A stretch of DNA of 40,205 nucleotides, from NCBI GenBank assembly GCA_012959695.1, contig DUCS01000008.1:1-40205 (forward strand), read 5' to 3'. The translations under genes were made by a program, and so were the position numbers. Below, piece after piece: positions 8,177-17,839 of the stretch. The stretch comes from Cycloclasticus sp. Its GTDB lineage: Bacteria; Pseudomonadota; Gammaproteobacteria; Methylococcales; Cycloclasticaceae. Each line of letters opens with the position of its first letter. Within the stretch, counting starts at the first letter, position 1. The notes below the pieces were generated by a model. The model saw only the letters and a list, made by a program, of their open reading frames with translations, had not been told where the DNA came from and did not search any database.

Positions 8177-9055
8177 ATGGCTAAAAATCGTCAGTCCCCT
8201 ATTTCAAAGTTTTACCCCTTATTGGGCAAATTGCCGCTTTGTGTTTTATACGTTATCGCCTACCCCATTTATCTTCTTGGTTATTATTTGGTTGAAAAAA
8301 AACGAAATGTTATTTTTTCAAATATGCAAAATTCCTTTCCAGATATGTCGCTGACCGAGCTTGAAAGTCTGGCGAAATTGAATTTTAAGCGTCTGGCTTA
8401 TGTCGTAATAGAGGCCATAAAAACAGGCACTTTAACGGAAGAAGAAATACGTAAACGCGTAACACTAAGGAACCCTGAAGTCATTGAGAAATTCGCCAAA
8501 AACAATCAATCAGTCCTTATGCTAGCGGCTCACCATTGTAACTGGGAGTGGATGTTAGCCGGTTGCAGTCTTGGGCTTTCCTTCCCAATTGATGTTGTCT
8601 ACAAACCCCTGCACGACCTCGCCGTTGATGAGCACATGAAAAAATCACGCTCTCGATTCGACGCGCGACCTATTCCTAACAAGAATGCGTTGATTGAAAT
8701 TATGCAACGTCGTAAGGAAGTTCGCGGGTTTGCTATGGTGGCTGATCAATCACCGGTTAGAAAAGAAGAAAAATATTGGACTGATTTTTTAAACCAAGAT
8801 AGTTCCTTTGCCGTTGGCGCACAAAAAATTGCAAAACTGACCAAATACCCGGTTGTTTTTGTCGGTATGAAACGCCTAAGCCTTGGCCACTACGAGGTAT
8901 TTTTTGAAGAGCTGGGCCAAGCCCCCTATGAAAAAGAAGGTTACGGCATCACAGAAAAATATGCCCGCTCACTAGAAAAAATGATTCTAGACGCACCCGA
9001 AGATTGGATGTGGTCGAACCGCAAATGGAAACGAAAACGCGGTGTTTATGACTAA
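8177..9055 (+). CDS. LpxL/HtrB-family acyltransferase
   Basis: The 292-residue inner-membrane-associated protein belongs to the lipid A biosynthesis acyltransferase family. It has an N-terminal hydrophobic segment (about 18-38) and the catalytic HX4E motif, H119 to E124, in AAHHCNWEW. Further conserved stretches are AMVADQSP and the C-terminal PEDWMWSNRKWKRK. Family members move acyl groups from acyl-ACP to lipid A or to other lipids such as ornithine or aryl-polyene lipids. Its gene converges with the FAAL gene (3 bp between stops) and sits beside three other lipid genes, so a role other than lipid A is possible. Confidence 0.88.
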   Translation: MAKNRQSPISKFYPLLGKLPLCVLYVIAYPIYLLGYYLVEKKRNVIFSNMQNSFPDMSLTELESLAKLNFKRLAYVVIEAIKTGTLTEEEIRKRVTLRNPEVIEKFAKNNQSVLMLAAHHCNWEWMLAGCSLGLSFPIDVVYKPLHDLAVDEHMKKSRSRFDARPIPNKNALIEIMQRRKEVRGFAMVADQSPVRKEEKYWTDFLNQDSSFAVGAQKIAKLTKYPVVFVGMKRLSLGHYEVFFEELGQAPYEKEGYGITEKYARSLEKMILDAPEDWMWSNRKWKRKRGVYD

Positions 9056-9058
9056 GCT

Positions 9059-11020
9059 CTATTCCTGAATTTTTGTTGCGATAAATCCAGCCAATTCTTC
9101 AATCGTTGGGTAATCAAAAAAGTCGGTTAGCTCCACAGCATCCGGATACATTTCATCAATTTTTTCATGAATTTGCGCCAGTTTTAATGAACTCGTGCCC
9201 ATTTCAAAAATATTATCACTTAAGCTGATTTTTTGGTCAGCAACAACCGAGTGACAAATTTCTAACAAAATACGCTCAATTGGACTGCCTGCCGCACCGG
9301 TGTCCGTTACCTGTGTTTCAGATAACTCGATTAACGCCGCAATAATTTCGTTAAATTCACCCTCTTCAAACTGTTTAGCTAAGGTGAAACGTTGAACCTT
9401 ACCACTGGTCGTTTTTGGCACAGTTTTTATCGGTAAGACATGCGCAACGTCTAAGCCTGATTTTTCACTCAGCTCACGTCGTACATCTATGGTCGTTTGG
9501 TAAAATGCATCCAATTCACCACGGTATAGAACAAACACAACCAGTTCATCAACCGCCTCTTCGGGATTACGAATACCGCAGACAATCACTTTACCTAAAT
9601 CAATACCATCAACACTTTCACAAACGGATTCAAGGTCTGGCGCATAAAAGTTTTGACCGTGGACGATTATCAAATCTTTGGTGCGGCCTGTAATGACGAG
9701 TTCACCCTCATTAATCAAACCTTGATCACCAGTATCAAGCCAACCATCGGCCGAGATAAGTTTTTGATTCAAAGCAGGCTCATGGTAATAGCCGTGCGTC
9801 ACATTATCGCCCTTTATTAACACGCGTCCGATAATGTTTTCTGCCACTTCTGTATCGCCAGTATCAACTATCAGCATATCTGTGCCTGTAATAGCAGGGC
9901 CTAAGCGAACCAGCTCAATGCTTTGCTCCTTGGCTGCATTCAATATAGTGGCAGGTTGACCGGCTACCAGAGAATTCCTTAAAACGTGAATCGTTGACAA
10001 CGGTTGTAATAATTTAGGAAAACTCACTGCTAAGCAGGCTTCTGCAAGCCCGTAAACGGTAAACATAGCGGTCTTTGACCAGCCAAAAGGTTTCATTGTT
10101 TCGTTAAACTCTCGACATAAATCTGCCGAGATAGGTTCTGCGCCGTTAAAGCATAAGCGTACATTTGATAAGTCTAAACCCTCTTGGTTCTCAGGTTTAA
10201 AACGTTTTAAAACGTGCTTATAACCAAAATTAGGGGACGACAATATCGTTGCTTTTTTCTCACTGGATTTTTCCAGCCACAAATTGGGACGGCGAACAAA
10301 CAATTCTGTCGGCATCATATACTGGTTAATATTGACGAACAATGGCGTTAAATGAAAGCCGATAATACCTAAATCGTGCGTTAACGGCATCCAGCTGAAA
10401 AAGCTGTCATTTCCATCAAAGGCACTGCATTCGATAATACCGAATAAGTTAGTCATTAAATTTTTATGCGTCAATACAACGCCTTTAGGGTCACCGGTTG
10501 AACCGGATGAGAATTGAATAAATGCCGTTTGTTCAGGCTTAATATCCGCGCAGATACCTAACGTGTCAAACTCTTCAATACGATCAAGCATTACAGCCTT
10601 TTGCTGAATTTGCTCATAAATAGACTCTTTACCTTGATCCTCTGCGTACACTTTCAATCGTTGAAGCGCTTTTCTTGATGTCGCGATATAGGGCGTTTCT
10701 AATTTTTCAAACACATTGAACACTTTTTGGCGATGCCCATCACTGGTACCAATCGCCAAGGGGACAGCCACAATGCCACCGTATTGACAGGCCCAAAATG
10801 CATCAATGAACTGTTCATTATCAGCTAAGTGAATAATCAGCTCATTGCCTTCGCTAGCGCCTTTTTTCTGGATATGGTGCAACAAACCTAACGCGCGCTG
10901 TTTTAACTCGGGATAACTGACGTCACGCTCAGCATCCTGTCCGCTAATGTACGTAATGCCCTTATTAGCATCCTGATTATTGTTCAGTGCATCAACGAGC
11001 GTTTTTGGAAATTCATTCAT
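9059..11020 (-). CDS. Fatty acyl-AMP ligase with C-terminal acyl carrier domain
   Basis: The 653-residue protein has an adenylation domain (about 1-560) followed by a carrier domain (about 575-650). The AMP-binding core FSSGSTGDPKG, HDLGIIGFHLTPL, YGLAEACLAVS, DTGDQG and GRTKDLIIVHGQNFY follow the FAAL pattern rather than acyl-CoA synthetase. A C-terminal lysine lies in TTSGKVQR. The carrier attachment serine is probably S611 in MGTSSLKL. Such proteins adenylate a free fatty acid and load it onto the carrier's phosphopantetheine arm. The adjacent PPTase gene, 56 bp upstream on the same strand, is the likely activator. There is no condensation or thioesterase domain, so the acyl chain must be taken by another enzyme, perhaps one of the neighbouring acyltransferases. 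Confidence 0.9.
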   Translation of the reverse strand: MNEFPKTLVDALNNNQDANKGITYISGQDAERDVSYPELKQRALGLLHHIQKKGASEGNELIIHLADNEQFIDAFWACQYGGIVAVPLAIGTSDGHRQKVFNVFEKLETPYIATSRKALQRLKVYAEDQGKESIYEQIQQKAVMLDRIEEFDTLGICADIKPEQTAFIQFSSGSTGDPKGVVLTHKNLMTNLFGIIECSAFDGNDSFFSWMPLTHDLGIIGFHLTPLFVNINQYMMPTELFVRRPNLWLEKSSEKKATILSSPNFGYKHVLKRFKPENQEGLDLSNVRLCFNGAEPISADLCREFNETMKPFGWSKTAMFTVYGLAEACLAVSFPKLLQPLSTIHVLRNSLVAGQPATILNAAKEQSIELVRLGPAITGTDMLIVDTGDTEVAENIIGRVLIKGDNVTHGYYHEPALNQKLISADGWLDTGDQGLINEGELVITGRTKDLIIVHGQNFYAPDLESVCESVDGIDLGKVIVCGIRNPEEAVDELVVFVLYRGELDAFYQTTIDVRRELSEKSGLDVAHVLPIKTVPKTTSGKVQRFTLAKQFEEGEFNEIIAALIELSETQVTDTGAAGSPIERILLEICHSVVADQKISLSDNIFEMGTSSLKLAQIHEKIDEMYPDAVELTDFFDYPTIEELAGFIATKIQE

Positions 11021-11076
11021 AATAATAAAAGCGTTTTTTTAAATAGCAAACTAAACAGCGTACTATTCTAATGGCA

Positions 11077-11817
11077 TTAAGCTATTTCTGGGAAATTATC
11101 AGAATCAAATTCAAAGATAAGCGGCGCACATGCGTTAGCTCCTACCATCAATGTCGCACTTAATGGACCATCAAATTCTAACGGTACACACCGCCAATCC
11201 GTCGCCTCGCCATATTGTTCAGGACATTGCCTTAATTCATGCGGCGATTGAAGATTAAAAGTACAGCGCCTAACCCCCATCCCTAACCCCCTACCGGTTG
11301 CTTTTATAAACGCTTCTTTACAGGTCCAAATATTAAAGAACGTTTGTTGTTTATCTTCATCGTTAATGCTTAACCATTGCTCTTTTTCATCACTAGAAAA
11401 ATTCCGCTGAACCAGTCCATCAAGGTTATCAAGCTCACGCCATTGTTCAATATCCACGCCGAGTTCACGACAAAGACCAATAGCGACTAAAGCAGTATCA
11501 GCAGAATGCGACACATTAAACGATAAGGCGGAATTTATTATTGAGGGTTTGCCAAATTCCGCGTGTTGAAAATGAATATCAATGGGCTTAAGGTCCAAAT
11601 ACAGGGACAATAACTGTCTGAGCTGAACTCGCATGGATAGCGCCCGCGCTCTTAGTTTGGAACTGCGTAAGCGGCTCACCTTTTCTACCTCTTCTTCGCT
11701 TAACACAGCCAAACTTAAGCCATCCAAACTATCTGATAGCTTTAATTTCCATACATGCACGTCTTCGCCTTCTAAACGAGGTATTTGCACTGATGTTTTC
11801 GAAGTAAAACTCGGCAT
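11077..11817 (-). CDS. Sfp-type 4'-phosphopantetheinyl transferase
   Basis: The 246-residue protein moves phosphopantetheine from CoA to a carrier serine. Sfp-family signatures are present: FGKP and FNVSHS (88-105), GVDIEQ with D122 and E124 (Mg2+ ligands), and WTCKEAFIKATGRGL with W164, K167, E168 and K172. The two-domain size fits Sfp/AcpT-like enzymes, not AcpS. It lies upstream of the FAAL-carrier gene on the same strand, so the two are probably co-transcribed. It diverges from the acyltransferase-hydrolase gene with 49 bp between starts, giving a shared control region. Confidence 0.95.
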   Translation of the reverse strand: MPSFTSKTSVQIPRLEGEDVHVWKLKLSDSLDGLSLAVLSEEEVEKVSRLRSSKLRARALSMRVQLRQLLSLYLDLKPIDIHFQHAEFGKPSIINSALSFNVSHSADTALVAIGLCRELGVDIEQWRELDNLDGLVQRNFSSDEKEQWLSINDEDKQQTFFNIWTCKEAFIKATGRGLGMGVRRCTFNLQSPHELRQCPEQYGEATDWRCVPLEFDGPLSATLMVGANACAPLIFEFDSDNFPEIA

Positions 11818-11866
11818 AATGAACTACTATTAATTTAGATGGATAAGGTCTAATTAAAACACGAGC

Positions 11867-14164
11867 ATGAGTAACGACTCAAAAGATAAAAACGATTCAA
11901 CGCAACATCAGATAAATCCTGATACCTACCGGTGGACTTATCATGCGATGAAAACGTTATTCAAAGTCTTTAGCCTAACAATACGGACCACTGGAAATAA
12001 AGACGCTTGGCAGCAGGGTGATATTTTCCTGTTCAACCATTTTGCACGCTTTGAGGCGTTTATCCCGCAATACTTAATCTATCAAAAAACCGGGCATTAT
12101 TCCCGCTCAATCGCTTCTAAAGAATTGTTTACCGACAACCGATTCGGACGTTATTTATCAGAGCTGGGTGGTATACCCAATAATGCAGATGCGTTGATGT
12201 ACCACGTGTCTAAAGATATTTTGCAGCAACAAAAACTGGTCGCTTTTCCTGAAGGTGGCATTGTTAAAGACCGCAGAATATTTGACGAAAAAGGACGCTA
12301 CCGCATCTATTCTCGCTCGCATGACGAACGTAGGAAACTGCATACTGGCCCTGCTGTTATTGCGCTGGCAATAGCCATTTTCAAACAAGCCGTCCTTGAA
12401 ATAAATCAAAAAAAAGGTAAGAACTTACTTTCGCAGTGGGCCAGTGAACTCGGGTTCAATGATACACAGGCCTTATTAAGCGTCTGCGAGAAACCTACCG
12501 TTATTATCCCCTGCAATATCACCTTCTACCCCTTACGTATTAGCGATAATGCACTGAAAAATAGCGTTCAGTTTTTTGTAGACAATTTACATACCCGAGT
12601 TTCTGAAGAGTTGTTAATCGAAGGTAATCTTTTGCTAAAAAATACCGACATGGACATCCATTTAGGCGAACCTATTATTGCTGAAGATTACTGGACTAAA
12701 ATTGAATCCAAAATAAGTACTGCGTTTGTTAACCATTCCGAATTATCGCTTAGTGATATATTTGATAACGTTCAAAAGGACGACTCATGGAATAGCTTTT
12801 TGTTTAGACTCAACTATCAACGTAATACCAACAGAATTCGCGACGATTATATGCGTGCTATTTATGACAATACAACCATCAACATTGCCCATATTGCCGC
12901 AACACTGATTATGCATTTTGTAGATGAGGGCAAAACCCACATCAACAAAAGAAAACTACACCATTTAATTTATTGCACAGTTAAAGTGTTACAAAAAGAT
13001 GATTCTTTAAATTTTCATAGAACGCTTAAAAACCCATCCATTTATCGCAATTTAATAATGACCAAAAGTGACACCTTTAACCAATTTCTCAGAGGTGTTT
13101 ATAAGGCAAACTTGCTCGAGTCGGCAGGTGTTTACTATAATTTTATGGCTAACATTGAGTCTGAAAATGACTTTGATTCTATTCGTTACAAAAACCCGCT
13201 AGCCGTATACGCTAACGAAGTCGCGTCTATCGCACCGCTGCAAAAAGCCATAAAACGTAGCCTTGCTTTTAAATTCAATAAAAAACTGGATGAAATCGCA
13301 TCCATGTTGTTCGAAGATGAAATCCTTGAATATCATTGGGATTTGAGCCAATTTCGTGAAAGCAAACACCAAGAAATAAATCAAAAGCAAAGAATTTCTG
13401 AGCAATCCGCGCTCCCTTATCTCTTAAAACCTAAACATCACAAGGGTGAATGCGTCATTATCATCCATGGCCTATTGTCATCCCCAGCAGAGCTTAGAGA
13501 ATTGGCCGAAAAGTTTTATAACTTAGGCTATATCGTCATCGGTAGTCGCCTTAAAGGCCATGGAACGTCTCCCTGGGATTTGCATGAACGAACATGGCAA
13601 GATTGGCAGCAATCTGTTCGCCAAAGCATAAAAATTGCGCGCTGTTACAGTCATTCCATTCATTTAATCGGATTTTCTAGCGGAAGCCTTTTAGCGTTAA
13701 TGGCTGCTGCGAATAGAAACCTTCGAATTTCATCAATCACCGCTTGCTCTACACCCGTTATTTTGAAAGACCCTATGGTTCAACTGGTCAAAATAGCCGA
13801 TTTTACAAATAAAATAGTAAAAAAAATAAGTGTCTCAGAGGGCATTATGCCTTTCCAAGATAATACGCCTGAACACCCACACATCAATTATCATCACACA
13901 CCCATTGCCGCCATTAATCAGCTGTTAATGCTTATTAAAAAAACAACGGTACGATTAAAAAAATTGCGATGTCCCGTGTTGCTCATTCAAGGTGACAATG
14001 ACCCCGTGGTTAACCCATCGAGTATGGCTGAATTATCCAAACATATTCCACAGGAACAATTAACTCAGCACTGGGTTAGCTCAAATCGACACGGCATCTT
14101 GTATGAAAACACTGATAACTGCCAACAAAAAGTCATTGACTTTATTTGCAAGCAAAGCAAATAG
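11867..14164 (+). CDS. PlsC-like acyltransferase fused to an alpha/beta hydrolase
   Basis: The 765-residue two-enzyme fusion has an N-terminal glycerolipid-acyltransferase-like domain (about 25-290) with the HX4E motif H58 to E63 (NHFARFE) and the FPEG motif at 127-130. A central part (about 290-520) is not recognised. The C-terminal alpha/beta hydrolase (about 525-765) has oxyanion-region HGLLSS, nucleophile S604 in GFSSGS, D712 in GDNDPVV and H742 in NRHGIL, so the catalytic triad looks complete. No signal peptide or clear membrane span is seen. The divergent neighbour is the PPTase/FAAL pair. A combined acyl-transfer and deacylation role on an unknown lipid is inferred; the substrate is unknown. 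A start at ATG 11867 suits the length. Confidence 0.82.
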   Translation: MSNDSKDKNDSTQHQINPDTYRWTYHAMKTLFKVFSLTIRTTGNKDAWQQGDIFLFNHFARFEAFIPQYLIYQKTGHYSRSIASKELFTDNRFGRYLSELGGIPNNADALMYHVSKDILQQQKLVAFPEGGIVKDRRIFDEKGRYRIYSRSHDERRKLHTGPAVIALAIAIFKQAVLEINQKKGKNLLSQWASELGFNDTQALLSVCEKPTVIIPCNITFYPLRISDNALKNSVQFFVDNLHTRVSEELLIEGNLLLKNTDMDIHLGEPIIAEDYWTKIESKISTAFVNHSELSLSDIFDNVQKDDSWNSFLFRLNYQRNTNRIRDDYMRAIYDNTTINIAHIAATLIMHFVDEGKTHINKRKLHHLIYCTVKVLQKDDSLNFHRTLKNPSIYRNLIMTKSDTFNQFLRGVYKANLLESAGVYYNFMANIESENDFDSIRYKNPLAVYANEVASIAPLQKAIKRSLAFKFNKKLDEIASMLFEDEILEYHWDLSQFRESKHQEINQKQRISEQSALPYLLKPKHHKGECVIIIHGLLSSPAELRELAEKFYNLGYIVIGSRLKGHGTSPWDLHERTWQDWQQSVRQSIKIARCYSHSIHLIGFSSGSLLALMAAANRNLRISSITACSTPVILKDPMVQLVKIADFTNKIVKKISVSEGIMPFQDNTPEHPHINYHHTPIAAINQLLMLIKKTTVRLKKLRCPVLLIQGDNDPVVNPSSMAELSKHIPQEQLTQHWVSSNRHGILYENTDNCQQKVIDFICKQSK

Positions 14165-14200
14165 CGTAAAATAGCCCGTTTAAACTGTTAACACCTTACG

Positions 14201-15487
14201 ATGCGCGTTCACCTTAAAACATTAGGCTGCCGACTAAACGAAGCTGAAATTGAAACATGGGCCAATGACTTTAGTGCACGCGGCCACACCCTTGTGAACG
14301 AAGAGGAATCGCCCGATATTCTCGTGCTTAACACCTGCGCGGTAACCCAAGGGGCGGTTCGAAAGTCTCGTCAACTGGTTCGCAAAACGCATAAGAAAAA
14401 CCCCAAAGCAAAGCTGGTCGTTAGCGGCTGTTATGCCACCTTAAATGAACAAGAAACGGTGTCACTCGACGGCGTGGACTTACTCATCAACAATCAACAA
14501 AAAGAAAAACTCGTTGAACTAACACTAGACAACCTTAGCGAAGAAACCATGCCCAGCATGGCAACTGAGCCTAACGAAGTGGCGTTGTTTTCTCGCGGCC
14601 GACAACGGGCTTTTATTAAAGTACAAGACGGCTGCCGATACCGTTGCAGCTTTTGCATTGTGACCATTGCAAGAGGCGACGAAAAAAGCCGTGCTATTGA
14701 TGAAATTATTGTGGAAATAAATACCATTCATCAGCACGGCATCTCAGAAATTGTCATTACAGGTGTACACCTTGGCGGTTACGGCAGTGACATTGATAGC
14801 GACCTCTTCACACTTGTTCAATCCATTGTTGAAGAAACCACCATTCCACGCATCCGCATGGGCTCGCTTGAACCTTGGGATTTACCCGATGGATTTTTAG
14901 AATTATTCAAAAACCCCAGGTTAATGCCGCACATGCACTTACCCATGCAAAGTGGCTCAGACACGGTATTAAAACGCATGTCTCGACGCTGCAAAACAGA
15001 TGAGTTTCGTGCACTAGTAGCCGAGGCTAGACGATTAATTCCCACCATCAACATTACGTCAGATATCATCGTTGGTTTTCCCGGTGAAACCGATGAAGAA
15101 TGGCAACAAACACTTAATTTTGTTGAGGAAATGCAATTCGGTGATTTGCATATTTTCACCTATTCCACGCGCGAGGGAACTAAAGCTGCTTCTATGCCCA
15201 ATCAAGTCAGAAACGTCATCAAAAAACAGCGCAGCAAAGCATTACACCTATTAGCTGAATCGATAAAAGTATCGCGTATGAATGCGCTGCTTGGATCGAC
15301 CTTAGATATTTTGTGGGAAGACGGCCAGCAAAAAAACGACGATGGCTCAACAACCGTGCTTGGTTATACCCCAAACTACTTACGGGTTAAAACCACCACC
15401 AAAGAACCAGAAAAGCTCAGCAACCATGTCCTAAGCTGCGAATTAAGCAGTATAGAAAATAATGTCTTCAATGGTCGACTAGTCTAA
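14201..15487 (+). CDS. mtaB: tRNA t6A37 methylthiotransferase MtaB
   Basis: The 428-residue radical-SAM methylthiotransferase has an N-terminal UPF0004 domain with C10, C46 and C77 binding one [4Fe-4S] cluster, the radical-SAM motif C145-x3-C149-x2-C152 (CRYRCSFC), and a C-terminal TRAM-like region. The opening MRVHLKTLGCRLNEAE is the MtaB type rather than MiaB or RimO. It makes ms2t6A37 in tRNAs that read ANN codons. The gene lies 36 bp after the hydrolase fusion on the same strand and overlaps the convergent cysZ by 9 bp. Confidence 0.93.
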   Translation: MRVHLKTLGCRLNEAEIETWANDFSARGHTLVNEEESPDILVLNTCAVTQGAVRKSRQLVRKTHKKNPKAKLVVSGCYATLNEQETVSLDGVDLLINNQQKEKLVELTLDNLSEETMPSMATEPNEVALFSRGRQRAFIKVQDGCRYRCSFCIVTIARGDEKSRAIDEIIVEINTIHQHGISEIVITGVHLGGYGSDIDSDLFTLVQSIVEETTIPRIRMGSLEPWDLPDGFLELFKNPRLMPHMHLPMQSGSDTVLKRMSRRCKTDEFRALVAEARRLIPTINITSDIIVGFPGETDEEWQQTLNFVEEMQFGDLHIFTYSTREGTKAASMPNQVRNVIKKQRSKALHLLAESIKVSRMNALLGSTLDILWEDGQQKNDDGSTTVLGYTPNYLRVKTTTKEPEKLSNHVLSCELSSIENNVFNGRLV

Positions 15488-16210
15488 CTCGCCTTGATCA
15501 AATAACATCTTTGTGGCTCCAGCAACGGCCATAGCTGGCGCAAAAAAGTTAACCACGGGAATGCTGGTTATTAACAAGTTCATGCCGCCAAACGTCATCG
15601 TACTTAGGCGTGATTTTTGTAACACTCGTTTTTGTTCATTAAATAGCACCTGATGGTTCTCAAACGTGTAGCCAGTGTATTCAAAGGTTAAAAACCACGC
15701 GCTGAATATCAACCAAAGTGGCAAACTAATCACATTCACACCCGGCACAATGGACAATAAAAGCAACGGCACGGCTCTGAGCAAATAATAGAGTAGCTTT
15801 CTAATTTCAGAACCTAACAACTTGGGCGCGTCTTGTAAAAAAGACCCGGTGTTTACCTCGCTCAATGGCGCGCCCCTTAAGTACGCTTCCACGCACTTGG
15901 CCAATTGCCCGTAAAAAGGCGCGGCAATAATGTTTGCAAGCAGCGTAAAGCCGTAATATACAATCGATAAAACAATCAGCATAAACATCGGCAAAATAAG
16001 CCAAGATAGCCACGCTAACCAACTGGGTAACATACCGTTTACTGTGCTGGTTAAATACTCCCACAAAAACCAACTGGCACCACTAAACAATACAATATTA
16101 ATCAGCAGGGGGATAACGACAAAACGCCTCAACCCAGGCTGTCTGATTAAGTCAAAACCTGCCATAAAGCAGCCAGCGCCATGTAACGGTGATTTAGATT
16201 TATTATTCAT
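15479..16210 (-). CDS. cysZ: Sulfate transporter CysZ
   Basis: The 243-residue inner-membrane protein of the CysZ/EI24 family has several hydrophobic segments (about 30-50, 65-100, 140-175, 205-225). The signature opening GAGCFMAGFDLIRQPGLRRFVVIPLLIN and the ANIIAAPFYGQLA segment are typical. CysZ takes up sulfate for cysteine synthesis. It converges on mtaB and diverges from the broken MinD-like gene. No cys operon neighbours are present here. Confidence 0.92.
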   Translation of the reverse strand: MNNKSKSPLHGAGCFMAGFDLIRQPGLRRFVVIPLLINIVLFSGASWFLWEYLTSTVNGMLPSWLAWLSWLILPMFMLIVLSIVYYGFTLLANIIAAPFYGQLAKCVEAYLRGAPLSEVNTGSFLQDAPKLLGSEIRKLLYYLLRAVPLLLLSIVPGVNVISLPLWLIFSAWFLTFEYTGYTFENHQVLFNEQKRVLQKSRLSTMTFGGMNLLITSIPVVNFFAPAMAVAGATKMLFDQGELD

Positions 16211-16219
16211 TTTTTTGAG

Positions 16220-16225
16220 TATAAT
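16220..16225 (+). promoter_or_regulatory. Candidate -10 element for the MinD-like gene
   Basis: A perfect TATAAT lies in the gap between divergent cysZ and the MinD-like gene, about 85 bases before the likely ATG at 16310. No matching -35 hexamer is evident. Confidence 0.3.
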
Positions 16226-16309
16226 TAGTCAACTAATAAGACCTTTCTTTTGATAGAATCAAGATACTTTAATCGTAGTTCTTACAGTCATACTTTGGTG
16301 AAGAATTTA

Positions 16310-16561
16310 ATGGAATTGGCCTACAGTAATACCAGCAATAGCGACACAAAAAAACCGAAAGCGAAGGTTATCACAATTACCAGCGGTAAAGGTGGTGTCG
16401 GAAAATCAAGCACTGCAACCAATCTCGCGCTTTCTTTATCCGCATTAAATAAAAAAGTATGTGTGTTTGATGCGGATGCCAGTTTAGCTAATATAAATAT
16501 CCTGCTAGGCATTCAGCCAAAATATACCTTACAACATCTTTTGAAGGGCGAAAAACCTTAA
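16310..16561 (+). pseudogene. MinD/FlhG-like ParA-family ATPase, N-terminal part (frameshifted)
   Basis: This is the first 83 residues of a MinD/ParA-type ATPase. The deviant Walker A (TSGKGGVGKSS) and the FDADASLANINILLG motif place it near FlhG/FleN, which set flagellar number and position. The ATG at 16310 has a GGTGAAG site upstream and opens close to where the family begins; a TTG at 16250 in the same frame is less likely. The frame ends in TAA at 16559-16561. Adding one A in the A5 run near 16551-16555 restores GEKTLKEIMIDGP and joins the downstream frame. With this base and without the IS, the gene would encode 532 residues. Confidence 0.85.
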
Positions 16562-17775
16562 AAGAGATTATGATTGATGGCCCTCGCGGCTTGAAAGTTG
16601 TGCCTGGCGCTACAGGCATCGCCGAATATGCGCACTTATCTGGCGAGCAAAAAACAATATTACTCCCCGCATTAGACAAACTTCAACAATCTTTTGATTA
16701 CCTTATCATTGATACTGCTGCCGGTATTGGCGACGATGTTTTAGACTTTATTAAGGCCTCTCAATTCTCGATTATCATCATCACACCTGAACCCACTTCA
16801 TTAGCAGATTCTTTTTCATTACTGAAAGTATTAAAACGCTCAAATTACGATCGCACGTCGTACGTCTTAGTTAATATGGCGATGAATTATGAAAATAGCC
16901 AATCAATTTATAAACGTTTTGAATCAGCCGTAAAGAAATACATCCATGTCGATATTGCTTATTTAGGTTATATCCAAGTTGACGAAACGATGATCTCTTC
17001 GGTCAGTCTCCAATGCCCCGCTGTCCTACTAAGCCCCGAGTCTATTGCCAGTGAATGCTTTAAAAAACTAGCACACGGCCTTGAAAAGCACATAGAGTCA
17101 ACACCTGTTGATTCCTTTAGTGATTTTTGGCGACAACAAGACGACGTGCAAGAAAGTGTACCTTCAGAAACGCCAACCACCGCGTTTATTTCCGGCACTA
17201 AAACACCGATTAAAACTACGCCAGCTGTGCCAACCCCTTTGAACTTCAAGCAAGCAGCGGACTTTTGTTTAAATGCTCTATCTGAAGACAATTTAGATGC
17301 TGAAGAAGTCAACGCTTTCTTCGACTCTGTTAACGAGCACCAACCAAAAAAAGAAAAAGCTGTGGAGCCTACGGATGAGATAAAACCTTCATCTGTAGGA
17401 GATTTTTATCATTATTTAGAGAAAAACGCCTTTCCTAAAGAAGAAATTCGGGAGGTTGTCTCAACACTAGAACACGTATATTTCGATAAGTACGGCGAAA
17501 GCCTAAGCAGTCTAGATGCGGTTTCCCTAAAACTCTTCGCCCAATTTAGCGGTTCGGAAGAGGAACTACGTCAGGTGTATAATCAGTTATCAGCTCGCTA
17601 CCAACGTCAATTCGATAAGCCTTTGCATAATGTAATTGAACAAACTCAAGCATTGTCACAATCTGATGATTTTAGCGTAACGGTATTTGATGATGTATTG
17701 AAAACCTTATTATCTGTTTACAAACAACGCTTTAATGAACATTACAAAACCCAAGCAGATAAAGACCTTTTGTAA
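16562..17775 (+). pseudogene. MinD/FlhG-like ATPase, main part, truncated by an IS407-like element
   Basis: An ATG at 16570 opens 401 residues, but homology runs back across the frameshift. It carries Walker B YLIIDTAAGIGDD, the PEPTSLADSF region and membrane/partner-binding features of MinD-like ATPases, followed by a long acidic linker and a helical extension not found in plain FlhG. The last codon of host origin is the CTT at 17767. The final L and the stop TAA come from the IS end. Forty-five C-terminal residues lie beyond the IS at 18968-19104. Re-initiation at 16570 would give a product without the ATP-binding P-loop, so it would be inactive as an ATPase. Confidence 0.85.
17767..17770. 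repeat. Target-site duplication CTTT, left copy
   Basis: CTTT precedes the TG...CA element at its left end and recurs at 18964-18967. A 4-bp duplication is usual for IS407-group IS3 elements. Confidence 0.8.
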
Positions 17776-17808
17776 TCCCCCCAATAAACAATCGGCATTT
17801 TAAGTAGA
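17771..17808. repeat. IS left terminal inverted repeat
   Basis: This matches the right end with the first 13 bases identical and most of the rest similar, allowing a one-base gap. Confidence 0.85.
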
Positions 17809-17839
17809 AAATTCTTATAATGAAATAAAGGAGTTTTTT

